A stretch of 64,000 nt of DNA. Source: QWHO01 sp039809865. Its GTDB lineage: Bacteria > Vulcanimicrobiota > Xenobia > Xenobiales > QWHO01. The stretch is taken from contig JBDHVW010000003.1 of NCBI GenBank assembly GCA_039809865.1, positions 124,001 to 188,000 on the forward strand, given 5' to 3'. The position numbers and the translations under genes are program-made. Shown here piece after piece: positions 45,521 through 54,571 of the stretch; position 1 is the stretch's first letter, and the number at the start of each line of letters is the position of its first letter. The notes beneath the pieces are model-generated. The model searched no databases. It was not told where the DNA came from and saw only the letters and a program-made list of their open reading frames with translations.

Positions 45521-46750
45521 ATGGCTATCGACGCAGTGAACATCTCGGTCAACGGGACGAAGTACGAGCCTCAGACTCCACCGGCCCCCGCGCCGGCTCC
45601 GGCCCCCGAGGCCGCCCCCGTTTCCGAGACCAGTCCGGCTCCCGCGCCGGTGGTTCGCAGCGAAGCCCTCCAGAGCAACCAGGAGCTGGCTCTCGGTTGG
45701 GAAGGCGTGGAGACCGGCCGCCCGCGCATCGCGATGATCGATGACTGGGTTCCCGAGAGCAACGGGTTCAACCACGGCGACAGCCTGACCCGGCAGATCC
45801 AGGACGCCAACGGCGGCAACGCGGACATGCTGCTCTACAACATCGATACCCCCGGCGGCAACCGCAACGCCAACATCACCGCCGCCCTGGGCGACATCGC
45901 CCGGCGCGCCGAGGCGGGCGAGCGCTTCGACGCCGTGAATCTCTCCCAGCAAGACTTCGCCGTCAATGGCGAGACGGGCGCCGTCTCCCAGGCCATCAGC
46001 GACCTGCAAACGCGCTACGGCATCCCGGTCGTCGTCGCCGCTGGCAACGATGGCGCGCTCAGCCAGAACGCTCTGGCCCGGTCGGCCGCCGTGGTGGTGG
46101 AGAACTCGACGGTTGGTCAAGACGGGCGCGCGCCGGGCTCGGGGCTGGGCAACATCCGCTCCGAAGGCGAATTCACCTCGCAGGCGACCGCCAACGTAAC
46201 GGCGCGCCTGGCCCAGCTCCGGTCTCAGGGTTACGACACAGCGACTGCCCTGCGCGCCCTGCAGGTCGAGTCGCAGCTCGAGGGTGGCTCGCTGGATCGC
46301 CGCTCCTTTGCCCCCGCCCCGGTGTCCGCGCGTCCGATGAGCGCCTGGAATTTCGCCCAGACGATGCAGGCGCCGGCCGAGGCGGCGGCCCCCGCCCCGC
46401 TGGCCGCCGCTCCCGCTTACTCGGTGCAGCCCGGAGACACGCTCTCGGCCCTGTCGGCCAGGTGGGGGGTCGGCGTCGAGCAGATCGCCCAGGCCAACAA
46501 CATCGCCGACCCCAACCTGATCCTGGTGGGTCAGCAGCTGGTCAACCCGGCCGGCGCCGCGCCAGCCCCCGCTCCCAGCCCGTATGGCAGCTACGAGATC
46601 AAGCCCGGTGACACCGTGTGGGACCTGGCCGTCGTTCGCGGTGGAATGACCCTGGACGAGTTCGCGGCTCTCAACCCCCAGATCGCCGACCTCAACCTCA
46701 TCTACCCGGGTCAGGTCATCCAGCTCCCGACGGCGTCCCTGGCGGCTTAG
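45521..46750 (+). CDS. Compact subtilase-like protein with two LysM domains
   Basis: 409 residues from ATG after GGAGGA. Residues 1-60 are disordered (P/A-rich). Residues 65-235 are a small subtilase-like core: Asp74 (IAMIDDW), His85 (NHGDSL), oxyanion Asn176 (AAGNDG) and Ser220 (FTSQAT). The Asp-His distance of 11 residues and the about 170-residue size are much less than in classical S8. Two LysM domains (about 305-350 and 360-405; YSVQPGDTLSALSARWG, YEIKPGDTVWDLA) should bind peptidoglycan. There is no Sec signal peptide. It lies 4 bp before another LysM protease gene. Confidence 0.8.
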   Translation: MAIDAVNISVNGTKYEPQTPPAPAPAPAPEAAPVSETSPAPAPVVRSEALQSNQELALGWEGVETGRPRIAMIDDWVPESNGFNHGDSLTRQIQDANGGNADMLLYNIDTPGGNRNANITAALGDIARRAEAGERFDAVNLSQQDFAVNGETGAVSQAISDLQTRYGIPVVVAAGNDGALSQNALARSAAVVVENSTVGQDGRAPGSGLGNIRSEGEFTSQATANVTARLAQLRSQGYDTATALRALQVESQLEGGSLDRRSFAPAPVSARPMSAWNFAQTMQAPAEAAAPAPLAAAPAYSVQPGDTLSALSARWGVGVEQIAQANNIADPNLILVGQQLVNPAGAAPAPAPSPYGSYEIKPGDTVWDLAVVRGGMTLDEFAALNPQIADLNLIYPGQVIQLPTASLAA

Positions 46751-46754
46751 AACG

Positions 46755-47726
46755 ATGGAGATCAAGCCCACCAACAGCGCCCCGGCGCGCCCTGCCGCTC
46801 CCTCCCCGCGGGTTGAGTCGCCCCAGGCTTCGCCCACCGTTGAGGCGCACCCCTCCGACACCGTCGAGCTTTCTTCCGAGGCCCGCCAGGCGATGGCCGG
46901 TAACGCCGGCTACGCCGTGCAGCCCGGCGACACGCTCTCGGACCTGGCCCAGCAGTGGGGCACGACGGTGGACGACCTGGCGCGCACCAACGCGATCGCC
47001 GACCCGGACCTGATCCAGGTAGGCCAGAACCTGGAGCGCCCGAGTGTCGGCACCGCGGGCGCCGTACCCGCACCGTCCGGCAGCAGCGAGCTGGCCGCCG
47101 CGTTGGCGGGTGCCACACCCGTGGCGGGCGCGGCCGAAGCCCTCGCCGCCGAGCACGCCTCGGGCAACGACCCCATCAGGCTGAGCGAGAACTATCGCGA
47201 GCAGACGGTGCCCCAGATCGTGAACGTAAACGGGGTAGCCATCCCGGTCTACGGCGTGCGGAACGAGGGGGAGCTGGCCGCCATCACCCAGACCCTGCAA
47301 AACTCGGCCGGGGTGAGCCCGGAGGTCCTGAACGGCGTCACTCAGATCAACCTTTACGAAGAGGCGCGCTTCGACAGCCCGGCCTTCTACGGCAACAACC
47401 AGATCTTCGTGAAACGGCCCGTCCCGGGCGGCGACTACTTTCCCAACCTGAACCACGAGTTCGGCCACCTGGTCGACGACGCCGTGGGGGGACAGCGACT
47501 GGGCCATTTCGGGGTGGGCGACTCGGCCAACTCCTACGGCGCTACGGCCGGCGCCACCGAGGACTTTGCGGTCAGCTTTGACTACGCTACGGCCGGCTTC
47601 GTCGAAGGCCAGGTCCCGGACGCCGCCACCGACCCCGAGGTCCAGGCCAAGGTGCAGGCCGCCCTGGCTGCACTAGCCCGGTATCGGGCCCAGCACGGCC
47701 TGGAGGCGAACCTCGCGGCCGCTTAA
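46755..47726 (+). CDS. LysM-zinc metallopeptidase with FlgM-like N-terminus
   Basis: 323 residues. Residues 1-48 are disordered with DTVELSSEA (from Asp35), a pattern known from FlgM N-termini. A LysM is at about 53-96 (YAVQPGDTLSDLAQQWG). The peptidase part (about 160-290) has HEFGH at 234-238 and a third ligand candidate Glu269 (ATEDFAVSF), a gluzincin-like layout. No Sec signal peptide is visible although LysM implies a cell-wall target, so another export route or release by lysis is needed. It is the second gene of the LysM protease pair; its end overlaps thrC by 4 bp. Confidence 0.82.
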   Translation: MEIKPTNSAPARPAAPSPRVESPQASPTVEAHPSDTVELSSEARQAMAGNAGYAVQPGDTLSDLAQQWGTTVDDLARTNAIADPDLIQVGQNLERPSVGTAGAVPAPSGSSELAAALAGATPVAGAAEALAAEHASGNDPIRLSENYREQTVPQIVNVNGVAIPVYGVRNEGELAAITQTLQNSAGVSPEVLNGVTQINLYEEARFDSPAFYGNNQIFVKRPVPGGDYFPNLNHEFGHLVDDAVGGQRLGHFGVGDSANSYGATAGATEDFAVSFDYATAGFVEGQVPDAATDPEVQAKVQAALAALARYRAQHGLEANLAAA

Positions 47727-48949
47727 AGCGCCGTCAGCGTGAGGCCGGGAATGCGACTGAGAGCGTCCTCCAGAGCATCCGCGTGGCGCGGCACGGGGAT
47801 GCCCTGGCCGCAGGGGCCCTTCATGGCCCCCTCCACGTCCTTGAGGCCGCTCCCGGTCACCAGCACGACCACTCGCTCGTCCTTTCCGACCAGCCCGCGC
47901 TCGACGGCCGCGAACAAGCCGGCCGCGGCGCAGGCGCAGGCGGGCTCGCCGAAAACTCCGGAGAACCGGGCCATGCGGACCTGGGCCTCCAGAATCTCGT
48001 CGTCCGAGCACACGACCCAGGCGCCGCCCGAGCCGTTAACAGCCCGCAAAGCCTGGGAAGCCGCGCGCGGATAGCCGACGCAAATCGAATCGGCGATGGT
48101 GGCCGCGTCGGGCTCGGCCACGAACTTGCCGTTCACGGCTTTGGAGAGAACCGACGAGCCCTCCGCCTGGCAGCCGTAGAGGCGCGGGACGCGGTCGATC
48201 AGGCCCATCTTGCGCAGATCCGAGAAACCCTTGCCGATGCCCCCCACGATGCAGCCATCGCCCACCGGCACGAAGACGGCGTCGGGGACCGAGCGCCCAA
48301 AGTCTTCCCACATCTCCAGCGCCGAGGTCTTCTTGCCCTCCAGGCAGACCGGGTTGAAGCCGGTGTTGCGATTGTACCAGCCGTAGCGCCGGGTTGCCTC
48401 GAGCGCCAGATCGCAAGCGTCGTCGTAGCTCCCGTCCACCAGCAGGACATCTGCTCCGTAAATGAGGAGCTGCGTGATTTTGGCGCGCGGCGCGCGAGCC
48501 GGCACGAAGATGACCGTCCGTAGCCCCACGGAGGCCGCCAGGCCGGCCAGGGAAGAGGCCGCGTTGCCCGTGGAGGCCCCGCAGATGAGCTTCTCGCCCA
48601 GGTCGAGCGCGGCCCCGATCGCTACAGCGGAGGCGCGGTCCTTGAACGATCCGGTGGGGTTGCGGTTGTCCTCTTTGAGGTAGACGTGCTGCATCCCCAA
48701 CTCGCGGGCCAGGCGAGCCGCGAGGGTCAGAGGCGTGCCGCCCACCTGGAGAGGCGGAAGCTGGGTGACCGGCAAGATCGGCAGGTAGCGCGCGATCCCC
48801 GTGAAACGCGTGTCGGGAAAGATGCGGACGGCCTGCTCGTAGTCGTAGACCGGATCGAGCAATCCGTCATTACCACAGGCGGGACAGGTATAACGCGCCT
48901 CGGCCGGCTTGTAAGTCTTGGCGCAGAGCGTGCACTCGAGATGAATCAC
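47723..48949 (-). CDS. thrC: Threonine synthase
   Basis: 408 residues from a GTG overlapping the previous stop (GTGA). It converts O-phosphohomoserine to threonine with PLP. A zinc-ribbon-like N-terminus (CTLC...CPAC) is followed by the PLP lysine in NPTGSFKDRA and the phosphate-binding loop (STGNAASSLA). It belongs to the shorter bacterial/plant-like class. It is coupled to a large membrane protein gene, an unusual neighbour. Confidence 0.92.
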   Translation of the reverse strand: MIHLECTLCAKTYKPAEARYTCPACGNDGLLDPVYDYEQAVRIFPDTRFTGIARYLPILPVTQLPPLQVGGTPLTLAARLARELGMQHVYLKEDNRNPTGSFKDRASAVAIGAALDLGEKLICGASTGNAASSLAGLAASVGLRTVIFVPARAPRAKITQLLIYGADVLLVDGSYDDACDLALEATRRYGWYNRNTGFNPVCLEGKKTSALEMWEDFGRSVPDAVFVPVGDGCIVGGIGKGFSDLRKMGLIDRVPRLYGCQAEGSSVLSKAVNGKFVAEPDAATIADSICVGYPRAASQALRAVNGSGGAWVVCSDDEILEAQVRMARFSGVFGEPACACAAAGLFAAVERGLVGKDERVVVLVTGSGLKDVEGAMKGPCGQGIPVPRHADALEDALSRIPGLTLTAL

Positions 48950-51291
48950 GAGCGCGGCCGCCTCTTGATGCGGACGCCGCCCACCGTGACGCCGCCCTGG
49001 TCTTCTTGCACCGAGGAGGACGAATCGGAGAGGAACAACAAGCGGCGAGACTTCTCACCGTCGTGGGTCAGCAAGAGGGACTTCACGTAACGATCCGTCA
49101 GGGAGCGCACCGTGTCCTTGCCCGCCTGGCCCGACTCGATTCCGGCCCGGATCAACGCGAAGGTTGGCGCCGCCTCACCCGGGAAGCCCGCCCCGGCGCA
49201 TCCGCCCAGCAGGTCCCCGTACTCGCGAGCGCCATCCTCGAGCGACTGGCCCGGCAGCCGACCGGCCACGGCACAGAGGTAATCCTCGAGCACCTCGGGC
49301 TTGCTCTCGCCCCGGCGGCGCGCCAGATCCTGGATGATTCCCAGGTGAACCTCGGCGCGCCGGGACGGGAGAGCCTGCAGCACACCGGCCGCCCGCCGCG
49401 CCGTGTCCAGATCCGCGCTGACATCGATGAGCCGGACGAAGGTTTTCTGGTAACGCTCGAAACCGGGCTGATCCAGCACGGACTGCTGCTCTTCCAGGTG
49501 GCGGACCGCATCGCGCGAGCGCCACTCCAGCTTGGACTCGAACATCTGAGGATCGAGTTGCGCTGTCGACGCGGGCCCGGTCCCGCGCGGAACCAGCTGC
49601 TCGCGGGCTTTCATGGCGTCCTTCTGGGTGCCCAGGGCGGCCAGGTACTCGTCCACGGTTTTGCCGTTGCTCTTGAGGAGCGCGTAAACGGGGGCTGCCT
49701 GGTCGGCCTCGCCCAGCGCGGCCAGGGGCTTGAGCAGGCGACTGAAGTCGGCCGCGTGCGCCTGAAGGTCGGGAGCGCTGGTGGCGTAAGCGCCCAGCAT
49801 CGCAAAATCGAAGAGCAGGTCTTTGGGCTTGCGGGCTCCCCCGTTGTCGGCCAGTTGCTGCGTAACCCGCAAGTAATCGTCGTAGACGGGAGTGCTCAGC
49901 GCGCCCAGGATGCCGTCCACGCGCACCGCGTCCTCCACGGCCCCCAGCGCGCCGGTCAGGCGGATGAAACGAGAGGCGGCGCCGGATTGCTCGCTCGGCC
50001 CCAGCAACGGCAGCCTCGAGGTCAGGTAGTCCGAGGCCTTCTGCATGTCGACCGGGCTGAACTTGGAGCTGAGCGCGTCCATCAGAGGCCTGGAGTCACG
50101 CCCGGGAGCCAGCAGCCCCACCAGGGCTTTGATGTTCTCCTCGCCGGTATGGGTCCCGGCCCAGCCGGCCATCGCTTGACCCGCGCTGACCAGATCGGGG
50201 TATTTGCCTTCCTCGGTCAGGCGCATCATCGTATTGCAGAGGGCCTGGCCCTGACTGCGCAGAGTGTAGGTATCAAACTTGTCGCGGAACGATTTTTCGT
50301 AGGCCGCGGCGACTTCCTCGGCGTCCTGCACGAACTCGTCCATCGGCGGAGCGGCCGCGGGGTCGTAGGTGAAGGTGATCTCCCTGTGGGCATAGTGCAA
50401 TGCCTTGCCATCTTTGAGGTCGTGATAGGCACGAGTCCGCTCCACCTGCCACCAGCCCTGGCTCTCCCGACCGGGAACGCCTCCATAAGGCATGTTCTGG
50501 GCCCGGGCGGCGCTGATCAGCGGGTATTTCTCGAGCAGCTCGAAATTCGGCGGTTTCTTGCCGTTCACCAGGTCGACCAGCACCGGCAGTTGCTCCACCG
50601 GGATGTCGTTGTTCTGGCCCTCGCCTTTGCGGGTCAACGACACGGTGACGTTGGGGTCGGGCTTGACCTGGTAGTCCAAGAGCCCCTGCCCGTTGATGCT
50701 CCACCCCTTCTTCTCGAGCGAGTAGAGCGCGTCCAGGTATTTGGCGGCGCTGGGAGCATTGTAGCGGGCGGGGTCCTCATTGATGCGCTGAACCAGTTGC
50801 TCGCACTCGCCCTCACGGGCGCGCGTGGCCAGGTGGATTCCCAACCCGATGGCAGCGCCTTCGAGCGCGCCAATGGTGGCCAGCACCGGGACTCCCCAGC
50901 TGACGCCGCTGGCGACCATCCAGGCCGAGAGACCGCCGGTGAGCGCTCCGCCCAGAAGCGTGCAGATGACCGTGGCTTTGCCCACGCCTCCCCGGCCTCC
51001 GCCCAGCGATCGGAGCAGGTCGGCCGCGCCGCCCACAACCAGGCCGAGAGCCAGCCCCAGCGGAGCGCCGACGCCCAGTCCGGCCCAGGCGCTCATGGAG
51101 TGCGCGGCCACGTAACCCAGCGCGCCGCCTGCGACCGGGAGGCTCCAGCCTACGGCGCGCGCGGCCTTTTGCCCCAGACGCAGGGGACGATAGCGATCTT
51201 CGGGCAGCTTCTCGGGCGGGCTCGGCGGCGCTCCGGCAGAGCTCCGCGCCACGAGGCTCGCCGGCCGTGGTCTTACGAGCTGGACATCCAT
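48946..51291 (-). CDS. Large glycine-rich membrane protein, unknown
   Basis: 781 residues from ATG at 51291, with GGAGGAGGG upstream; a start 18 bp earlier would include the SD. About residues 1-45 are proline-rich and positively charged without signal peptide. Residues 45-155 hold four G/A-rich membrane helices (GGALGYVAAHSMSAWAGLG, LLGGALTGGLSAWMVA). The last 600 residues are helical and soluble, with repeat-like segments. No family is recognised. It overlaps thrC (GTGA) and stands apart from the divergent pilin-type genes. Confidence 0.75.
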   Translation of the reverse strand: MDVQLVRPRPASLVARSSAGAPPSPPEKLPEDRYRPLRLGQKAARAVGWSLPVAGGALGYVAAHSMSAWAGLGVGAPLGLALGLVVGGAADLLRSLGGGRGGVGKATVICTLLGGALTGGLSAWMVASGVSWGVPVLATIGALEGAAIGLGIHLATRAREGECEQLVQRINEDPARYNAPSAAKYLDALYSLEKKGWSINGQGLLDYQVKPDPNVTVSLTRKGEGQNNDIPVEQLPVLVDLVNGKKPPNFELLEKYPLISAARAQNMPYGGVPGRESQGWWQVERTRAYHDLKDGKALHYAHREITFTYDPAAAPPMDEFVQDAEEVAAAYEKSFRDKFDTYTLRSQGQALCNTMMRLTEEGKYPDLVSAGQAMAGWAGTHTGEENIKALVGLLAPGRDSRPLMDALSSKFSPVDMQKASDYLTSRLPLLGPSEQSGAASRFIRLTGALGAVEDAVRVDGILGALSTPVYDDYLRVTQQLADNGGARKPKDLLFDFAMLGAYATSAPDLQAHAADFSRLLKPLAALGEADQAAPVYALLKSNGKTVDEYLAALGTQKDAMKAREQLVPRGTGPASTAQLDPQMFESKLEWRSRDAVRHLEEQQSVLDQPGFERYQKTFVRLIDVSADLDTARRAAGVLQALPSRRAEVHLGIIQDLARRRGESKPEVLEDYLCAVAGRLPGQSLEDGAREYGDLLGGCAGAGFPGEAAPTFALIRAGIESGQAGKDTVRSLTDRYVKSLLLTHDGEKSRRLLFLSDSSSSVQEDQGGVTVGGVRIKRRPRS

Positions 51292-51349
51292 GAAAGGACC
51301 CTCCTCCACTTATGGATCCTGAGGGTATCCTCGCGTCCTGAAAAAAAGC

Positions 51350-52009
51350 TTACGGCAGCTTGTTCTGCGGGCGGGCCCGCAGAGTGAGCTCGAAATCCTC
51401 GACTCGCGCCGGTCCACGCGTCGGGCCCAGAGCCTGGCCCCGCATGCGCAGGTCGAGGCGCCAACTTTCGCCGTCCGGGATGACCTCGAATCCAACCACA
51501 TCCTGGGCCAGCACCTTGCGCGAGACGATGGCCCCCCCGACGGCTGGAGGGATGTCCGTCAGAAGCCCGGGCACGAAACCGGCCCAGGGACCGCCCACGC
51601 CCGCACCGCCCGGGTCGATGCCCAGCATCACCAGTTTCCCCACGGGTAGCTCCTGGGTGGCGTAGCAGACCAGGTAGCGGTCCCACCGCGGCATCCCGGC
51701 CGCGTCGAAAGAGGCCAGGTCGGCCCAGTTGGCCAGGTCGGGCAGGCAGAGAGCGTCGCGATGGAAGGTGGCACCGTTGACCACGACCGTGCGCGGGGTA
51801 GTCGAAATCGCCTCGGGATAGGCCTGCAAGAGGCTCCGCTCGAGCGTGGTGAGAGTGCGTCGGGCGGCGCCCTGCGAGCCCTGACGAAGCACGGCCAGTC
51901 GGAAATAGCCGGTGCCCACCCGGAAAACCTCGAACAAGACCAGACTCACGATGGCCAGCAAGAAGCCGCTCATCATGACTTCCAGGAGCGAGAACCCGCG
52001 CCGTCTCAC
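51350..52009 (-). CDS. Type IV pilin-like protein (PilW/GspJ type)
   Basis: 219 residues from a GTG overlapping the upstream gene stop (GTGA). The prepilin motif is RRRG followed by FSLLEVMMSGFLLAIVSLV, with Glu5 and Phe1. The following RRTLTTLERSLLQAYPEAIS segment is typical of GspJ/PilW proteins. Codons upstream in the same frame overlap the neighbour and are not needed. It is paired with the gene at 52006. Confidence 0.86.
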   Translation of the reverse strand: MRRRGFSLLEVMMSGFLLAIVSLVLFEVFRVGTGYFRLAVLRQGSQGAARRTLTTLERSLLQAYPEAISTTPRTVVVNGATFHRDALCLPDLANWADLASFDAAGMPRWDRYLVCYATQELPVGKLVMLGIDPGGAGVGGPWAGFVPGLLTDIPPAVGGAIVSRKVLAQDVVGFEVIPDGESWRLDLRMRGQALGPTRGPARVEDFELTLRARPQNKLP

Positions 52010-52434
52010 GGCACTCCCACCCCAGGATAGTAAAACTGGCTCACCCGCGTCGACAGGACCCCCTGGCCCGTCCGCTGTTGGCCGGGAGCCGCGCTCCACC
52101 ACCAGACGTCGACCGAGATGTAGTAGCCGCCCTTATAGTCGGGCGCCGAGCCCGAGAGCGGGGTCGTGCTGACCCGGCTGAAGAACTCGGTCTGCGTGGC
52201 CGCATCGGTGGTGTACAGGCCCGTGGCCTGATCCGCCGGAACCGGCCAGTACTGGTCGTGCTCGATGACCTCGCGAAGCTTCTCGCGGCCGAAAAACATC
52301 CCCGTCGTAAGATCGGCGGTCTTGGTGCTGGAGCGGAGCAAAGAAAGGAACAACCCTACGATCAGGACGATCGCGATGGAAAGGATTCCCATGGCCAGAA
52401 TCAGCTCGACCAGACTGAGCCCCCGCTTCTTCAC
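52006..52434 (-). CDS. Type IV pilin-like protein (PilV/GspI type)
   Basis: 142 residues from GTG. The prepilin motif is KKRG followed by LSLVELILAMGILSIAIVL with Glu5. A short globular domain with WWW at about 113-115 follows. It starts a two-gene operon. An extended -10 element lies exactly 7 nt before the GTG, as in the operon at 33374. Confidence 0.86.
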   Translation of the reverse strand: MKKRGLSLVELILAMGILSIAIVLIVGLFLSLLRSSTKTADLTTGMFFGREKLREVIEHDQYWPVPADQATGLYTTDAATQTEFFSRVSTTPLSGSAPDYKGGYYISVDVWWWSAAPGQQRTGQGVLSTRVSQFYYPGVGVP

Positions 52435-52441
52435 GCACCTT

Positions 52442-52450
52442 AATGTAGCA
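52442..52450 (-). promoter_or_regulatory. Extended -10 of the second pilin operon
   Basis: On the minus strand TGCTACATT (TGN-TANNNT) ends 7 nt before the GTG at 52434. Spacing and TGC extension are the same as for the promoter at 33358. Confidence 0.5.
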
Positions 52451-52462
52451 TAAAAACAGTCC

Positions 52463-53611
52463 TCAGCCTGCCTGCAGAACCTCGACGTAAGCCTGCGCGA
52501 AGGCGGCCAGGAGCGAGTCCAGGCCAGCGCTGGTCGTGTGGGTGTAAAGCTCGAGCTCGAGGGTATCGAAAGCCTGGTAGACGTGCTCCAGGCGGGCCTC
52601 TTCTCCCCTGGAAAACAGGGCCGTGTAGAAGCGCATCAGGGGCTCCACCAGGTGCAACGCCACGACGTTCTCGAGCAGGGGGCGCGTGCGGGTAAGATAC
52701 TTGCGGTGGAGCAGGGAATTGCGGTAGCGCTCCACCTGAGGCCCGAAGTCGGGGGGCATTTTCGTCGCCATGAGCTTCGAGTAGGTGCCCTCAAGACCGC
52801 GGGGCAGCGTGAAGGGGCGGTCCAGCATCAGATCTTCGGTCAGGGCCCGGGCCAGGTCGGGAGTGCACTCGATGCTGCCGATCATGCTCGTCAGAAAGAA
52901 CCGCGAGCTCTCTTCGAGCAACTCGTCGTGGGCGAGCCGCTCGGGGCGCGCGCGGCTAAAAGCCACCTCGAAGGCGCCCCCGGGAATCTCGCCGGGTGGT
53001 GCGAACCCCGCGAGCTCGGCCAGGGCCAGCACGGCGGCAGCCGTGCCGTAGCGCCGGATCAACTCCTCCACCTGCTGGTAGGTCGGCCAATCGATGACCG
53101 CCTCCGAAACCAGGCAGAGCCGCAGGTTGCCTTCCCACCCGGGAGGGCGGAACAACGCCAGCAACTGGCGCAGGTCCTCCTCGTGCACCTCCATCGGTCG
53201 GCCCACGTTCTGCTGCGCCGCTGTGCACCAGAACGAGATGCCCACGTACACGCCATCCGGAGTGAGCGTGAACTGGAACGGAAACTGCCGGCAGCCCACC
53301 GGTTTGGCCTCGTAGCCCATCTCGGCGTGGATGGAGCAGAGCTTTTGCTCGTTGAGAAACACGCAGGAGCCGTCGGCCTGACGCGCCAGGATCTTCGAGC
53401 CGTCCTTGGGGTCGATCTCGACCGGCCGCTCCTGACCCTTCTCCTGAACGATGCGGAGGGTGACGGGACTCGACTCGATGCGCTCCTCCGTGTGAGGATC
53501 GACGTGGATGCGCCACCCCTGATTGCAGCTGCGAGCGCACTGAACACAGTCGTAATTCTGACCGGACGAAAAAAACAGCTTCACCACGCCGTCTTCGGCG
53601 CACGTCAACAT
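52463..53611 (-). CDS. YkgJ-type cysteine cluster protein
   Basis: 382 residues. ATG at 53611 follows AGGAAA; an earlier in-frame start at 53647 is less likely. The N-terminal cluster has Cys in YDCVQCARSC, CVFL, LCSIH and VGCRQFPF, the YkgJ/FliB-like metal-binding pattern. FliB-type members are flagellin lysine N-methylases, others are uncharacterised. The long C-terminal helical region (about 180-382) is family-typical. Substrate unknown. Confidence 0.8.
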   Translation of the reverse strand: MLTCAEDGVVKLFFSSGQNYDCVQCARSCNQGWRIHVDPHTEERIESSPVTLRIVQEKGQERPVEIDPKDGSKILARQADGSCVFLNEQKLCSIHAEMGYEAKPVGCRQFPFQFTLTPDGVYVGISFWCTAAQQNVGRPMEVHEEDLRQLLALFRPPGWEGNLRLCLVSEAVIDWPTYQQVEELIRRYGTAAAVLALAELAGFAPPGEIPGGAFEVAFSRARPERLAHDELLEESSRFFLTSMIGSIECTPDLARALTEDLMLDRPFTLPRGLEGTYSKLMATKMPPDFGPQVERYRNSLLHRKYLTRTRPLLENVVALHLVEPLMRFYTALFSRGEEARLEHVYQAFDTLELELYTHTTSAGLDSLLAAFAQAYVEVLQAG

Positions 53612-53724
53612 TTTCCTAACTTGCCGGCAATCTCGTCTTAAGACCACGGAAACATCCGAGGCCGAATTCCAGCCCGCACTGACGCGATAATGGCGTCATC
53701 ACGAGAAACGAGGTAACGCAGGCC

Positions 53725-54537
53725 ATGATCACAAAAGTTCGTAGCAGTTTTCGACTCCTGTTGGAGAAGCCCCAGCCCGACGGACCTTGCGGCCATCCCG
53801 CCGATCTCTACGAAGCCGACTATCGCCCCGGGGAAGAGCCCGCCCTGGATAGCCTGGCCAATCTGAGGCCACTGGTGGACACGTCCGCGGACGAAAGCCA
53901 CCCCGTGGGCCTGCCCGAGGGCGAGACGGCTTACCACTCGCTGCACGGGCGGCCAGGACTCTACCGCACGCCGGGTCTGCCGGTGCTGCTCAAGCCGCGC
54001 ATCGACCGCTTTGCGGTCAGCGCCGACGGTCAGGACTGGGCGTTCGTCTCCGACCGCAAGCTGTATCGCTTCCGTCCCGGGACCACCCCGAGAAAAGTCT
54101 CCACGCCGGGCCACGAACCGGCTGAGGTCGCCTTCTCTCCGGACGGAGAGCTGGTCTACGCCGACCCGGGTGGAATCTACCGGGCCGAGGGAGGCGAGCA
54201 GCTGGTGGCCGGGGCGTTCCGGGATTTCGCCTTCTCGCCCGACGGCGCTCGCATCGTCTACCTGAAGGGGGACGAGCTGGGGGATCAGTTGCGCGTGCGC
54301 AGCCTGACGGGCGAAGATTTCTTGCTGATGCACAGCGCCCGGGAAAGAGGGGTCTACGAGTATCCCCTCTATGCGCATCCCACCTTCAGCCCGGACGGCT
54401 CGCGCGTGCTCTACTGCGTCAGCTCCATGGACGGTCCCTGGGGGCCGGCGGCCCAGAGCGACCTGCGGGTGATCGGGGCCTCCGGAGGGGTGCCGAAGGT
54501 GCTCTGCGACGATGTGCTTCTGGCCAACCCGGCTTGA
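53725..54537 (+). CDS. TolB/PD40-type beta-propeller protein
   Basis: 270 residues. Repeated PD40 signatures are AVSADGQDWAFVSDRK, AFSPDGELVYAD, AFSPDGARIVYLK and TFSPDGSRVLYCV, giving a partial propeller. No signal peptide is seen, so the protein is probably cytoplasmic or needs other export. It may bind a protein partner. It lies just before the GAF protein gene on the same strand. Confidence 0.8.
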   Translation: MITKVRSSFRLLLEKPQPDGPCGHPADLYEADYRPGEEPALDSLANLRPLVDTSADESHPVGLPEGETAYHSLHGRPGLYRTPGLPVLLKPRIDRFAVSADGQDWAFVSDRKLYRFRPGTTPRKVSTPGHEPAEVAFSPDGELVYADPGGIYRAEGGEQLVAGAFRDFAFSPDGARIVYLKGDELGDQLRVRSLTGEDFLLMHSARERGVYEYPLYAHPTFSPDGSRVLYCVSSMDGPWGPAAQSDLRVIGASGGVPKVLCDDVLLANPA

Positions 54538-54571
54538 AGGAGTCGCGCCCGGCGACTCAAAGCTTCCGGGC

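Noticed and set aside
48986..51387. Plus-strand open frame of 793 codons
   Set aside because: Complement of the large membrane protein; the minus strand has Shine-Dalgarno, membrane helices and coupling to thrC.
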